NCBI GenBank assembly: GCA_041908585.1
Contig: JAYRFB010000201.1
Coordinates: 3,830 to 67,829 of the forward strand
DNA: 64,000 nucleotides
Reading direction: 5' to 3'
From: CAINDZ01 sp041908585
Lineage (GTDB): Bacteria; Krumholzibacteriota; Krumholzibacteriia; LZORAL124-64-63
Within the stretch, counting starts at the first letter, position 1; the number at the start of each line of letters is the position of its first letter. Shown piece by piece: positions 1 to 8,226 of this stretch. A model generated the notes under the pieces. That model was not told the DNA's origin and made no database searches. It saw only the letters and a list, made by a program, of their open reading frames with translations. Both the position numbers and the translations under genes were made by a program.

Positions 1-245
1 TGCCGGGCCAGCTGGAGAAGCTCCTGCCGGGCAGCAAGCTTAACGGGCCGGCGACCGTGTTCGTGTTCCCGGACCTGCAGAGCGCGAACATCGCCTACAA
101 GCTGGTCGGCCACATGGGCAACCGTGAGATCATCGGGCCGCTGCTGGTAGGTCTCAAGCAGCCGATCCACATGGTGTCACTCGAGTCCACCGTGGACGAG
201 ATCGTCAACATGGCGGCGCTGGCGAGCTACGAGGCCGGACGGTAG
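1..245 (+). CDS. C-terminal end of malic enzyme / phosphotransacetylase-domain protein (partial)
   Basis: The reading frame enters the window at base 3 and ends at TAG 243-245, so only about 80 C-terminal residues are present. They contain the pattern FVFPDLQSANIAYKL, then IGPLLVGL..PIHMV and a final IVNMAALA. This is the end of the phosphate acetyl/butyryltransferase fold. The IVNMAALA ending resembles the C-terminal phosphotransacetylase-like domain of NADP-dependent malic enzymes (MaeB) more than free-standing Pta, but the catalytic part is outside the window. If it is MaeB, it would decarboxylate malate to pyruvate in the cytoplasm. A strong hairpin follows 28 bases after the stop. Confidence 0.75.
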   Translation, partial: PGQLEKLLPGSKLNGPATVFVFPDLQSANIAYKLVGHMGNREIIGPLLVGLKQPIHMVSLESTVDEIVNMAALASYEAGR

Positions 246-273
246 CCTGCGACCGTCGGGCAACTGAACGGAA

Positions 274-303
274 GAGGGCGCCGGTCGCGGGACCGGCGCC
301 CTC
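274..303 (+). terminator. intrinsic-type terminator hairpin
   Basis: Perfect 13-bp stem GAGGGCGCCGGTC/GACCGGCGCCCTC (274-286 and 291-303) with a GCGG loop. It lies just after the malic enzyme stop and before the convergent DinB gene, so it may serve both strands. The U-tract is weak (CGTTC). Confidence 0.7.
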
Positions 304-331
304 GTTCATGCGGGCCTTGCGCCCGGTCCGC

Positions 332-880
332 TCAGGCCATGCCCCACATGTGCATGGTGTTGACGTCGCGGCCCATGAGCTTGAGGTAGTAGAACAGCTG
401 GCTCTTGTGGGTCTGCAGGTGGCTGATCATGCCCAGGAACTGCCGGCCCAGCGGCTGCTGGTCCTGCGGGGCCCAGGGCGCGGCCACCATCATGTCGGCC
501 AGCTTCGCCTCGCCGGCCTCGCGGATCATGTCCAGCGCCAGCTTGCGGTCCTCGGCCAGCAGGCGCCGCGCCTCGGCCACGCTGCCGATCGTCGGCAGCG
601 CCTCGGCCGGGGGCAGCATGGCCTCCATCGGCATCTCCTGTCCGGGTTCCGGCGCCCCCTCGCAGCCGCCCTCGGGCATGCCCCAGTCGCCGGTCAGGAA
701 CCCGCGGCAGCAGAAGCCGCAGGCGTTGGTCAGGTGCATCAGCAGCTGGCCGGTGGTCATCCAGTTGCGGCCCGAGGCGGGCTTCCAGCCCAGGTCGGCA
801 TCGCCGACCATCGCCATCAGGGCGTCCGTGGCCTGGTAGTTCGCTTCCACCTCGGCGTTCAACAGCGCGGTCCAGTTCAT
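332..880 (-). CDS. DinB/YfiT-like four-helix-bundle protein
   Basis: 182 residues, cytoplasmic. The pattern fits the DinB-like superfamily of metal-binding four-helix bundles: an N-terminal helix (LNAEVEANYQATDALM), WMTTGQLLMHLTN with a likely metal ligand His49, and a C-terminal helix GMISHLQTHKSQLFYYLKLMG with two more His. Many members are thiol transferases or have no known reaction. Cys54, Cys57 and Cys58 (ACGFCCRG) after the first His are not typical ligands and may be incidental. It stands alone between the malic enzyme terminator and the divergent glycosyltransferase gene. A second DinB-type gene lies at 5058-5570. Substrate cannot be inferred. Confidence 0.7.
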   Translation of the reverse strand: MNWTALLNAEVEANYQATDALMAMVGDADLGWKPASGRNWMTTGQLLMHLTNACGFCCRGFLTGDWGMPEGGCEGAPEPGQEMPMEAMLPPAEALPTIGSVAEARRLLAEDRKLALDMIREAGEAKLADMMVAAPWAPQDQQPLGRQFLGMISHLQTHKSQLFYYLKLMGRDVNTMHMWGMA

Positions 881-1089
881 GACGGTGCTCCTTGCGGACG
901 ACGCCGGCGGCCTTCGCGCGGTCTTCGCGGCGATGGAACCGGCGCCGGGGTTCAGTCTGGGGATTTCGCCATCACGATAGCACGACCGGTGGCGAAAATA
1001 AAGCGAAAATTTGCGCGCTATTCGCTTGCGTCGGGGGCGCCCTGCGGTGATCGTGGCGCCGGGAAGATAACAACTTCCGGAAAACCGGC

Positions 1090-1095
1090 TATCAT
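1090..1095 (+). promoter_or_regulatory. possible -10 element for the glycosyltransferase gene
   Basis: TATCAT (5 of 6 to TATAAT) sits 64 bases before the GTG of the glycosyltransferase gene, in a locally AT-richer stretch of the 278-base divergent gap 881-1158. No convincing -35 is visible. The same gap holds a direct repeat GCGAAAATAAAGCGAAAAT (about 992-1010) that could belong to the minus-strand DinB promoter. Confidence 0.3.
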
Positions 1096-1158
1096 GAGGG
1101 CTTCGGCGCCTGCCGATGCCACCATAGCCTCCTCAACCGGACCCGGGAGGGCCGCCGC

Positions 1159-2394
1159 GTGACGTTCTGGACCGTGGTCTTCTGGCTGTGCCTGGCCAAG
1201 CTGGTGTACGTCTACGTCGGCTACCCGCTGGCGGCCCGCCTGCTGGGGCAGGTGCTGGACCGGCGCATCGAGCCGCGCCCGCTCGGCTCGCCAGCGACCC
1301 AGGGTGCGCCATCGAGCCAGGGCGCGCCATCGAGCCAGGGAGCGCCATCGAGCCAGGGAGCGCCCCGCCCCCGCGTCACCGTCCTGATCGCCGCCTTCAA
1401 CGAGGCCCGCCACATCACCGCCACCGTGCGCAACAAGCTGGCGCAGGACTACCCGGCCGACCGGCTGGACGTCATCGTGGTCTCGGACGCCTCCGACGAC
1501 GGGACCGACGACCTGGTGCGCGCCATCGGCGACCCGCGCGTGCGCGTGCTGCGCCAGGAGCCACGCGCCGGCAAGACCAGCGCCCTGAACCTGGCGATGC
1601 CGCAGGCCGCCGGCGAGATCATCGTGTTCTCCGACGCCAACTCCCTCTACGCCCCCGACACGGTCAGCCGGCTGGTCGAGTGCTTCGCCGACCCGGACGT
1701 GGGCTACGTGACCGGTCGCATGGTCTACAAGGCGCCCGACGGCTCGCTCAGCGGCGAGGGCTGCTCCGCCTACATGCGCTACGAGAACCGCCTGCGGGAA
1801 TGGGAGACGCGGCTCGGCTCGGTCGTCGGCGTCGACGGCGGCGTGGACGCCATCCGGCGCGCGCTCTACATCCCGATGCGCGCCGACCAGCTGCCGGACT
1901 TCGTGCAACCACTGCGCGTGCGCGAGCAGGGCCACCGCGTGGTCTACCAGCCCGAGGCGCTGCTCTACGAGGACGCGCTGGCCGCCACGGGCGACGAGTA
2001 CCGCATGCGCGTGCGCGTGTCGCTGCGCGCCTTCCACGCGCTGAAGGACATGGCGGCGCTGCTGGACGTCTCGCGGTTCGGGATCTTCGCCTGGCAGCTG
2101 TGGTCGCACAAGGTGCTGCGCTACCTGGCGTTCGTGTTCATGGCCGGCTGCCTGGTCTCGGCCTGGCTGCTGGCCAACCGCGCCGGCACCGCCTTCTGGA
2201 AGGCGGCCATGGCGGCGCAGCTGCTGTTCTACGCGGCGGCGATCTGGGGCCACTTCGCCGCGCGCGACGGCCGCGGCGCGCCCCGTCCCATCGCGATGGC
2301 CACCTATCTGTGCGTGCTGAACCTGGCCAGCGCCCACGCCTTCTGGCAGTTCCTGCTGGGCCGCAAGCAGGTCATCTGGAAGCCGCGCACATGA
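1159..2394 (+). CDS. family 2 glycosyltransferase, membrane-anchored
   Basis: 411 residues, GTG start with GGGAGGG just upstream. A hydrophobic N-terminal segment (about 1-30) is followed by a Gln/Ser/Ala/Pro-rich linker made of a DNA tandem repeat (1294-1365). A GT-A catalytic domain follows: RVTVLIAAFNEARHI, VIVVSDASDDGTDDL, the nucleotide/metal site IIVFSDANSLY near residue 157, and VDGGVDAIRR. Two or three membrane helices close the protein (about 320-400). GT2 enzymes of this layout transfer sugars from NDP-sugars onto lipid or polysaccharide acceptors at the inner membrane. The downstream gene starts inside this stop codon (ATGA), so the two are translationally coupled. The acceptor is unknown. 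Confidence 0.85.
   Translation: MTFWTVVFWLCLAKLVYVYVGYPLAARLLGQVLDRRIEPRPLGSPATQGAPSSQGAPSSQGAPSSQGAPRPRVTVLIAAFNEARHITATVRNKLAQDYPADRLDVIVVSDASDDGTDDLVRAIGDPRVRVLRQEPRAGKTSALNLAMPQAAGEIIVFSDANSLYAPDTVSRLVECFADPDVGYVTGRMVYKAPDGSLSGEGCSAYMRYENRLREWETRLGSVVGVDGGVDAIRRALYIPMRADQLPDFVQPLRVREQGHRVVYQPEALLYEDALAATGDEYRMRVRVSLRAFHALKDMAALLDVSRFGIFAWQLWSHKVLRYLAFVFMAGCLVSAWLLANRAGTAFWKAAMAAQLLFYAAAIWGHFAARDGRGAPRPIAMATYLCVLNLASAHAFWQFLLGRKQVIWKPRT
1294..1365 (+). repeat. four tandem 18-bp in-frame repeats
   Basis: Four consecutive 18-bp units (1294, 1312, 1330, 1348), consensus TCGAGCCAGGGAGCGCCA. Units 3 and 4 differ only at the last base; unit 1 is the most diverged. They encode S-S-Q-G-A-P repeats in the linker between the N-terminal helix and the catalytic domain of the glycosyltransferase. 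Confidence 0.95.
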
Positions 2395-3371
2395 GATGGC
2401 CCCGCCTCGAGCGCCCGGACCGGCACGTGCCTGCGCTGCCGATGCCGCGTCTGCTGCGCCGTCGCTGGCTGTGGGTCCTGGTGATGCTGCTGGTCACGCT
2501 GCCGTTCTTCGTGACGGTGCCGATCGCGCTGAGGCGTCATCCCGCCATCGCCCCCCTCGGCGACCAGTTCCACGTCGTGCTGCTGGCGGCGGTGACGATC
2601 CTGCTCTACTGGCGCGGCCCCCTGCGCGGCCGCCTGTGGTATGCGACGCTGGCCGCGATGGTCGCCGGCGCGATGGTCGAGTTCCTGCAGCCGCTGTTCG
2701 GGCGCTCGGCGCTGGTGAAGGACTTCCTGCTCGACCTGGTCGGGATCGGCATCGTCACCGGGCTGGTGCTGTGGAAGGGGCATCGCCGGCGCGCGGGGCT
2801 GGCGCTGATGACGGCTCTGCTGCTGAGCATCCCGGCGCAGCTCTATTACCTGCCGGGCGTGATCGCGGCCAGCTACGAGTCGCGGCGATCGTTCCCCCTG
2901 ATCGCCGACTTCGAGACAGGCCGCGAACACTGGATCTGGACCAGCAACTTCCAGACGCGGCTCCAGTTCACGCGCGTGCCGGACGGCCCGCACGGACCCA
3001 CCGGCGTGCTGCGCGTGACCGGCGGGCCGCCCGACCACTGGCCGGGCGTCAAGGTCCGCCGCTTCTCGCACGACTGGTCGGACTACCGCACGCTGGAATT
3101 CGACGTGCGCGTCGTCATCGCCCCCGGCGACAGCGTGCCCATGTCGCTCCGGCTGGACGACTTCCTCGGCACGCGCGAGAACCGCGGCGCCCGCCTGGGC
3201 TTCTTCGCCGACCGCCGCTGGCGCACGGTGCGGTTCGAACTGCCCGGCGCCATGCTCGCCGACGGCACCCGCCCGCTGGACACCTCAGACCTGGACCTGA
3301 TCCTGGTCTACCTGCCGCGGCCCCAGGCGCCGGTGGTGTTCGAGCTGGATAATTTCAGGGTGCGGAGGTAG
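2391..3371 (+). CDS. VanZ-like membrane protein with C-terminal beta-sandwich domain
   Basis: 326 residues. The ATG overlaps the TGA of the glycosyltransferase (ATGA). Residues about 20-165 hold four to five membrane helices with the VanZ-like signature EFLQPLFGRSALVKDFLLDLVGIGIG-type (here ...DLVGIGIVTG). After about residue 165 there is an extracytoplasmic domain beginning SFPLIADFETGREHW and ending VVFELDNFRVRR, which looks like a carbohydrate-binding/jelly-roll module. VanZ-like proteins are integral membrane proteins of uncertain function, some linked to envelope glycopolymers. Coupling to a GT2 enzyme supports a role in envelope polysaccharide, but this is inference. Confidence 0.7.
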   Translation: MRWPRLERPDRHVPALPMPRLLRRRWLWVLVMLLVTLPFFVTVPIALRRHPAIAPLGDQFHVVLLAAVTILLYWRGPLRGRLWYATLAAMVAGAMVEFLQPLFGRSALVKDFLLDLVGIGIVTGLVLWKGHRRRAGLALMTALLLSIPAQLYYLPGVIAASYESRRSFPLIADFETGREHWIWTSNFQTRLQFTRVPDGPHGPTGVLRVTGGPPDHWPGVKVRRFSHDWSDYRTLEFDVRVVIAPGDSVPMSLRLDDFLGTRENRGARLGFFADRRWRTVRFELPGAMLADGTRPLDTSDLDLILVYLPRPQAPVVFELDNFRVRR

Positions 3372-3399
3372 GAGGACGGCCTTGCGCCATGATCGAGAA

Positions 3400-3430
3400 G
3401 AAGCCGGCGGCCTTCAGGGCCGCCGGCTTC
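3400..3430. terminator. bidirectional terminator hairpin
   Basis: Perfect 13-bp stem GAAGCCGGCGGCC/GGCCGCCGGCTTC with loop TTCAG, between the ends of the convergent VanZ-like gene (+) and sodB (-). Confidence 0.75.
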
Positions 3431-3457
3431 ACATCATCGTCGAGACTGCGCGACGCG

Positions 3458-4042
3458 CTACCCCCCGAACCTCTGCCCCGCCACGCTCCAGTCCACGACG
3501 TTCCACCACGCCTCGACATACGCCGGCCGCGCGTTGCGCTTGTCCACGTAGTAGGCGTGCTCCCAGACGTCGACCGTCAGCACGGGCTTGTTGGGCGTGC
3601 GCAGCGGCGTGTCGGCGTTGCTCGTGTTGACGATCTCGACGCCGCCCTGCGCGTTCTTCACCAGCCAGGTCCAGCCCGAGCCGAAGTTGCCGACGGCGCT
3701 GGCCGTGAACTTCGTCTTGAACTCCGCGAACGAGCCGAACGCGGCGTTGATCGCCGTCGCCAGCGCGCCGGTGGGCTCGCCGCCGCCCTTGGGGCCCATG
3801 CCGGTGAAGTAGAAGGTGTGGTTCCAGACCTGCGCGGCGTTGTTGAAGACGCCGCCGGCCGGGGCCTTGCGCACGATGTCCTCCAGCGAGGCGCTCTCGA
3901 ACTCGGTGCCCTTGACCAGGTTGTTCAGGTTGGTGACGTAGGCCTGGTGGTGCTTGCCGTAGTGGTAGTCCAGCGTCTCGGCCGAGATGTGCGGCTCCAG
4001 GCCGTTGCGCGCGTACGGCAGCTCGGGCAGCTTGTGCTCCAT
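3458..4042 (-). CDS. sodB: iron superoxide dismutase
   Basis: 194 residues, the usual length for a bacterial Fe/Mn-SOD. It converts superoxide to oxygen and peroxide. Predicted metal ligands are His27, His75, Asp158 and His162 (DVWEHAYY). The segment GGVFNNAAQVWNHTFYF carries the Gln near position 71 that is characteristic of Fe-SOD rather than Mn-SOD, although metal choice from sequence is not absolute. No signal peptide, so it should be cytoplasmic. ATG start. It is monocistronic: the next minus gene upstream ends 130 bases away, and a strong hairpin lies after the stop. Confidence 0.95.
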   Translation of the reverse strand: MEHKLPELPYARNGLEPHISAETLDYHYGKHHQAYVTNLNNLVKGTEFESASLEDIVRKAPAGGVFNNAAQVWNHTFYFTGMGPKGGGEPTGALATAINAAFGSFAEFKTKFTASAVGNFGSGWTWLVKNAQGGVEIVNTSNADTPLRTPNKPVLTVDVWEHAYYVDKRNARPAYVEAWWNVVDWSVAGQRFGG

Positions 4043-4171
4043 GGTCCTCTCCCCTGGCTTATGGTGGCGGGCGCGCTCCGCGGGGAGCCGTCGGCCCGGT
4101 GTCTGCTCAACCCCGGCAGGATAACGACGCGCCCGGGCGCTCGCAACGGCGCGCCACCCCCGGCCGGCCCC

Positions 4172-5053
4172 TCAGCCGTCGCGCGTGAAGACGCCCAGGA
4201 AGACGCGCAGCCGGCCGTCCGCCAGGTTCGCGCGCAGGTTGCGCGACATCAACGCGGCGTCCGGGCCCAGCAGCAGGCGGACGCTGACCGCGGCGGCAGG
4301 GTCGGCAGCCGCCGCCAGCCTCCGCTGGTCCGCCACCGCCTGGTCCAGCCAGGCGATCGTCGTCGCGGTGGCGTCGATCCACGCGCGCGCGCGCAGCCCA
4401 GCCGCTTCCAGCGCGGCCAGCCATGCGTCGGGCGCGACGAGGTGGCTCGTGCCCGCGCCGCGCGCCCACGGCACCGGATACAGAACCTCATCGACGGGCC
4501 CGGTGAAGGTCTCGAAGCAGGCGTAGCGTCCGCCCGGTCGCAGGTGCCGCGCCACGGCCGCCGCCCAGGCCGCCTTGTCGGGCACGTTCATCTGCGCCTG
4601 CTGGGACCAGGCCAGGTCGAACCGCGGTCCGGTCAGGTCCAGCGCGGTGGCGTCGGCCTCGACGAACACGACGTCGGCAGTGTCCGCCGTGCGCGCGGCC
4701 AGCGCCCGCGCGGTCCGGCAGTACTCGCCGACGGCGTCGACGCCGGTCACCCCCCCGGACGCTCCCACCAACCGGCGCAACCTGGGGGCCGGCCCGCCGA
4801 TCCCGCAGCCGAGGTCCAGCACGCGCTCGCCGGGCAGCGGCCGCGCCAGGCGCGCCAGTTCTTCGGTGGCCGCGCGGCCGCCGGGATGGAACTCGTCGAC
4901 GCGCGCCAGCAGGTCCGCCGCGGCTGCTGCGCTGTCGGCCGCCGTTTCGGCGCCTGACGCGCCGCCGCCCGCCGCCGCCAGCGCCCGCTCGATGGCCTCC
5001 AGCAACCCCGGCTGCCCGTAGTGCTCCGCAAGGTCCGGCCGCGCCCCGGTCAC
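4172..5053 (-). CDS. SAM-dependent class I methyltransferase
   Basis: 293 residues from a GTG at 5053. The upstream continuation of the frame overlaps the DinB-type gene and has shadow composition, which is why I chose this start. Rossmann motif I is ERVLDLGCGIGGPAPRL, followed by TGVDAVGEYCRTA (motif II-like), FVEADATALDL and FDLAWSQQAQMNV. The layout resembles small-molecule/tocopherol-type methyltransferases (UbiE/MPBQ group). The acceptor is not predictable. It starts 4 bases after the DinB-type gene on the same strand, so the two form an operon. Confidence 0.8.
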   Translation of the reverse strand: MTGARPDLAEHYGQPGLLEAIERALAAAGGGASGAETAADSAAAAADLLARVDEFHPGGRAATEELARLARPLPGERVLDLGCGIGGPAPRLRRLVGASGGVTGVDAVGEYCRTARALAARTADTADVVFVEADATALDLTGPRFDLAWSQQAQMNVPDKAAWAAAVARHLRPGGRYACFETFTGPVDEVLYPVPWARGAGTSHLVAPDAWLAALEAAGLRARAWIDATATTIAWLDQAVADQRRLAAAADPAAAVSVRLLLGPDAALMSRNLRANLADGRLRVFLGVFTRDG

Positions 5054-5057
5054 GCCG

Positions 5058-5570
5058 TCACCACTGCCCGGCGTAGCCTGTGCCGAACGGCGCCGCCTGT
5101 TCCTGCAGCCGCCGCCAATGCCACTGGGCGATCTGCCGCTGGTGCAGCACGTCGTGCGCGCACCACGAGGCCAGCAGGTCGCCGGCGCGGATGGAGCCGA
5201 ACTTCGGATGGTGGTAGGTCGCGTCCCAATCCGGATGCGACAGGCCGCGCAGCCAGGCCAGAGACCGGCGCCTCTCGACGGCGAACGCCTCCATGGTTGC
5301 GCCCAGCGCCTGCTCCGCGTAGCCGTGCGCCTGCACCCAGCCGACCGGGTCGATGGCGGGCCAGGCATCGCCCGCGCGGTGCAGCGTGTAGTCGAGGCGC
5401 ACGCGGAAGTCCTCGCGCTCCTCGTCCAGCAGGTGGCAGGCGATCTCCACCAGCGACCAGCGGCCGGCCTCCGGGCGCCAGCCGGCCTCGGCGTCCGCAA
5501 CGCCGGCGGTCGCGCCGGCCAGCGCGGCGGCGCCCGCCTCGAGCCTCTCGATCAGAACGTTCGCGTCCAT
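5058..5570 (-). CDS. DinB_2-family metal-binding protein
   Basis: 170 residues. DinB-like four-helix bundle: the first metal His lies in LVEIACHLLDEEREDF and the last pair in ASWCAHDVLHQRQIAQWHWR. This HxxxH pattern near the C-terminus is typical of DinB_2/YfiT proteins, whose likely His3 site binds a divalent metal. ATG start. It forms an operon with the methyltransferase downstream (4-base gap). The family includes thiol-dependent transferases, but no substrate can be given. Confidence 0.8.
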   Translation of the reverse strand: MDANVLIERLEAGAAALAGATAGVADAEAGWRPEAGRWSLVEIACHLLDEEREDFRVRLDYTLHRAGDAWPAIDPVGWVQAHGYAEQALGATMEAFAVERRRSLAWLRGLSHPDWDATYHHPKFGSIRAGDLLASWCAHDVLHQRQIAQWHWRRLQEQAAPFGTGYAGQW

Positions 5571-5602
5571 CGTCGCCTCCGCCGGCGGGCCCGCCCCGCC
5601 GT

Positions 5603-6034
5603 TCAGTCCTCGCCCGCGGGCCGCCCCCGCGCGCGCTTGACCGCCCCTCGCCGCTTCTTGCTGTCCAGCCGCTTGACGCGCGAGGCGGCCGTGGGCCGCG
5701 TCGGCCGGCGCGGGCGCGGCGGCACCAGCGCGCGCCGCACCAGCTCGGCCAGGCGCGCGGCCACCTCCTCGCGGTTGCGGCGCTGGCTGCGGTGCGTGGC
5801 GCAGGCCAGCAGCAGGTCGCCGCCCTCGGTCAGGCGCGAGGCCAGCGCCGCCAGCACGCGCTGGCGCTGCACCTCGCCCAGCGCGGTGGAGCCGGCCACG
5901 TTCCAGCGCAGCTGCACCCGCGTGTCGGCCGTGTTGACGTGCTGCCCGCCGGGCCCCGAGGCGCGGCTGGCGGTGAACTCCAGCTCGGCCGCGGGAATGG
6001 TCACCCGCGCGTTGATCACCAGGTCTTCCGCCAT
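5603..6034 (-). CDS. arfB: ArfB/YaeJ-like peptidyl-tRNA hydrolase (ribosome rescue)
   Basis: 143 residues from ATG 6034. A second in-frame ATG at 6058 would add 8 residues, but the internal start fits the family N-terminus better. The class-I release-factor catalytic motif is ASGPGGQHVNTADTRVQL, where GGQ hydrolyses the ester bond of peptidyl-tRNA. The basic C-terminal tail (RVKRLDSKKRRGAVKRARGR) is the part that in ArfB enters the empty mRNA channel of stalled ribosomes. There is no codon-recognition domain. It rescues non-stop ribosomes independently of tmRNA. The gene lies 33 bases upstream of the DinB gene on the same strand and may share its transcript. Confidence 0.88.
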   Translation of the reverse strand: MAEDLVINARVTIPAAELEFTASRASGPGGQHVNTADTRVQLRWNVAGSTALGEVQRQRVLAALASRLTEGGDLLLACATHRSQRRNREEVAARLAELVRRALVPPRPRRPTRPTAASRVKRLDSKKRRGAVKRARGRPAGED

Positions 6035-6201
6035 CGCCCTGCGCTCCCGCCTCTTCATCGCCGCCCGGCCGCGCCCCGGGGCGCGCCGTTCACCCCGGCC
6101 ACTCCGGCCGCTCCCATCGGGCGGTCGGCCGTGCGCCGGCGCACACGCCGGACTATCTTTACCCGGTCCGGCTCCCAGGCGCCACCCGGAGGTTCGAGGC
6201 C

Positions 6202-6549
6202 ATGATCATCCGCAAGCTCGCCGACGTCCCCACGACCCCCGTGGCGATGGACGGCGTCCGCGACATCACCAAGCAGCTGGTGGTCGGCAGCGCCGATGGC
6301 GCCCCGAACTTCTCGTTCCGTGTGTTCACGGTGGCGCCGGGTGGCCATTCGCCCCACCACAGCCACGATGTCGAGCACGTGAATTACGTCATCAGCGGAC
6401 AGGGTGCCCTGGTCGATGGCGAAGGGCGGCTCAACCCCTTGGCGCCCGGCGACTTCGCCTTCGTGGCGCCGGGCGACATCCACCAGTTCCGGAATACCGG
6501 CAGCGAGCCGTTCGTGTTCATCTGCGCCGTGCCGAAGGCCTACGAATAG
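6202..6549 (+). CDS. cupin-domain protein
   Basis: 115 residues, single cupin barrel. Motif 1 is GGHSPHHSHDVEHVNYVISGQG, with His residues and a Glu placed as metal ligands. Motif 2 is PLAPGDFAFVAPGDIHQFRNTG, with the last His ligand. RBS GGAGG upstream. Small single-domain cupins of this kind are metal-dependent isomerases, dioxygenases or sugar-binding regulators; nothing here decides which. Cytoplasmic, apparently monocistronic. Confidence 0.85.
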   Translation: MIIRKLADVPTTPVAMDGVRDITKQLVVGSADGAPNFSFRVFTVAPGGHSPHHSHDVEHVNYVISGQGALVDGEGRLNPLAPGDFAFVAPGDIHQFRNTGSEPFVFICAVPKAYE

Positions 6550-6571
6550 AGGCACGACCGGCCGGGCATGT

Positions 6572-6577
6572 TATGAT
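6572..6577 (+). promoter_or_regulatory. possible -10 element upstream of ECF sigma gene
   Basis: TATGAT (5 of 6) lies 57 bases before the sigma factor ATG, in a short AT-richer patch (TGTTATGATTGTAAC). No good -35 of the housekeeping type is seen. Confidence 0.3.
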
Positions 6578-6634
6578 TGTAACAAGCGCCGGGTGGTCCG
6601 GCTGCGGAAATTCCCCGATGCGGGTGCCCACGGA

Positions 6635-7435
6635 ATGAAGCTGACTGGACTTCTTGGGTGGAAACGCGGCCCGGACCAGGAAGTGGTCATGGAGTCGTCG
6701 CGCGGCCTCCTCGAGGCCACGGCGGACGACCTGGAGCTGGAGCAGCGCTGGCTGCAGCTGGCCAGGGTCGACACGGACCAGTTCCGACTCTTCTTCGACA
6801 AATACCATGACCATGTCTACCGCTACCTCGCGGCCTGCGTCGGGGACGCCGAGGTGGCACAGGACCTGACGCAGGAGACGTTCCTGTACGCGCTGGATCA
6901 CCTCGGGCGCTTCAACCTCCAGCGTGGATCGTTCGGGGTCTGGCTGTTCCACATCGCGAGGCGGCGGGTGCTGCCGCGGCACTACCGGAGGCACCGGAAG
7001 GCCTCCGAGGCCGAGTTCCTGCGTCGGCACCAGCCCGGGTCGCTCAGTCCGGACCCGATCGCGCAGCAGGACCGCGCGGCGCTGCTGGCGCGGTTGCGGC
7101 TGGCGATCCAGGAGCTGTCGCCGCAGCGGCGGGATGCCTACGTGCTGCACGTGCAGTTGGAGTACTCGATCGCCGACACGGCGCTGCTGATGGGCGTCAA
7201 GCCGCAGACGGTCAAGTCGCTGCTGAAGCGGGGCCGTCCGCAGCTGGCGGAGGCGCTGCACCGGGAGCGGGCGCTGACGCCCGGGGAAAGGCGGATGGTC
7301 GACGCCATCGTGGCCGAGGAACGCGGGCTGTCCGCCGCGCCCTTGGCAGCGGTGCACGGGATGGGGACGCCGGAACGGGACGATCGCCACGGAGCCGGGA
7401 AGACTCGCCGGAACGGGGACGACGATGACGATTGA
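6635..7435 (+). CDS. ECF-type RNA polymerase sigma factor
   Basis: 266 residues from ATG 6635. The sigma-2 region runs from FRLFFDKYHDHVYRYLAA through DLTQETFLYALDHLGRF to GVWLFHIARRRVLPRHYR. Sigma-4 is QELSPQRRDAYVLHVQLEYSIADTALLMGVKPQTVKSLLKRG, a helix-turn-helix that reads -35 DNA. After sigma-4 there is a charged tail of about 60 residues ending in poly-Asp (GDDDDD), which is unusual. The next gene starts inside this one (11-base overlap) and encodes a membrane protein, the normal position for a cognate anti-sigma factor. The regulon is unknown. Confidence 0.88.
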   Translation: MKLTGLLGWKRGPDQEVVMESSRGLLEATADDLELEQRWLQLARVDTDQFRLFFDKYHDHVYRYLAACVGDAEVAQDLTQETFLYALDHLGRFNLQRGSFGVWLFHIARRRVLPRHYRRHRKASEAEFLRRHQPGSLSPDPIAQQDRAALLARLRLAIQELSPQRRDAYVLHVQLEYSIADTALLMGVKPQTVKSLLKRGRPQLAEALHRERALTPGERRMVDAIVAEERGLSAAPLAAVHGMGTPERDDRHGAGKTRRNGDDDDD

Positions 7436-8189
7436 CCGCGACAGCCACGACGGCCGGATAGGGCTCGACAGCCTGAACCGGCTTGTGCGCGAAGCCGCCG
7501 GTCCGCTGCCGGACCCGACGGCGGCGCGGCGCGCGATACGCGCCTCGCTCGCGGTGCCGCTCGCGCGGCGGGAGCGCCGCCTTGCGCGGCAACGCATCGG
7601 CGCCACAGTGGCCCTGTCGGTGCTGATGGTGGTCGGACTGGCAGTGCCATTGGGCGGGGACGACTTCGAAGTTCAGGTCTCGAACTACATGAAGAACGGG
7701 CGCCAGATCACGCTCTACAAGCAGGGACTCCGGGGAACGGAGGTCGTGGCCACGCAGCGCCGCGGGGAACCAGATCTGACCCGCGAAGTGGCCGAGGAAC
7801 TCCTGATGGCGAAGGACACCACTCCGGCGATCCCCGTCAGCCTGCACGGTTTTCGGTTGGGCAAACTCGAGCGAATCACCCTCGCCAGCGACTATCGACT
7901 CTCCGATGGACGGATTTTCACTTCGAGCAAGACGTTGCCGGACAGGGATGCGTCGACCGCTGGAGCCCTGCGGGAATGGATGCGCGACGATCGCCTGTCC
8001 CCCGGCGAAGTCATGGTGCAGGTCGTGGAGTCAGCATTGGCACGCGCCCCGGACTTCACCACTCCCATGTTCGAAGGCGGCCTTCTGTGGATCGTCGACG
8101 GCTGGCGCGTGAAGCTCCCGGGACGCGAGCCGATCATCTACCTCGAAGGTCGACGCGCCGACGGCGTAAGGCCACTGGCCGACGACTGA
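7425..8189 (+). CDS. single-pass membrane protein, probable partner of the ECF sigma factor
   Basis: 254 residues, ATG at 7425 overlapping the sigma gene. The N-terminal about 60 residues are charged and cytoplasmic, one membrane helix follows (ATVALSVLMVVGLAVPLGG, about 63-81), and a 170-residue region should be outside the membrane. No zinc-finger HxxxCxxC motif of ZAS anti-sigma factors is present. Position, overlap and topology suggest an anti-sigma or signal-sensing partner; sequence alone does not prove it. Confidence 0.55.
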   Translation: MTIDRDSHDGRIGLDSLNRLVREAAGPLPDPTAARRAIRASLAVPLARRERRLARQRIGATVALSVLMVVGLAVPLGGDDFEVQVSNYMKNGRQITLYKQGLRGTEVVATQRRGEPDLTREVAEELLMAKDTTPAIPVSLHGFRLGKLERITLASDYRLSDGRIFTSSKTLPDRDASTAGALREWMRDDRLSPGEVMVQVVESALARAPDFTTPMFEGGLLWIVDGWRVKLPGREPIIYLEGRRADGVRPLADD

Positions 8190-8226
8190 GCGGCTCAGGC
8201 CTGCCGCCGGCCGTGCGCCCGACCGG

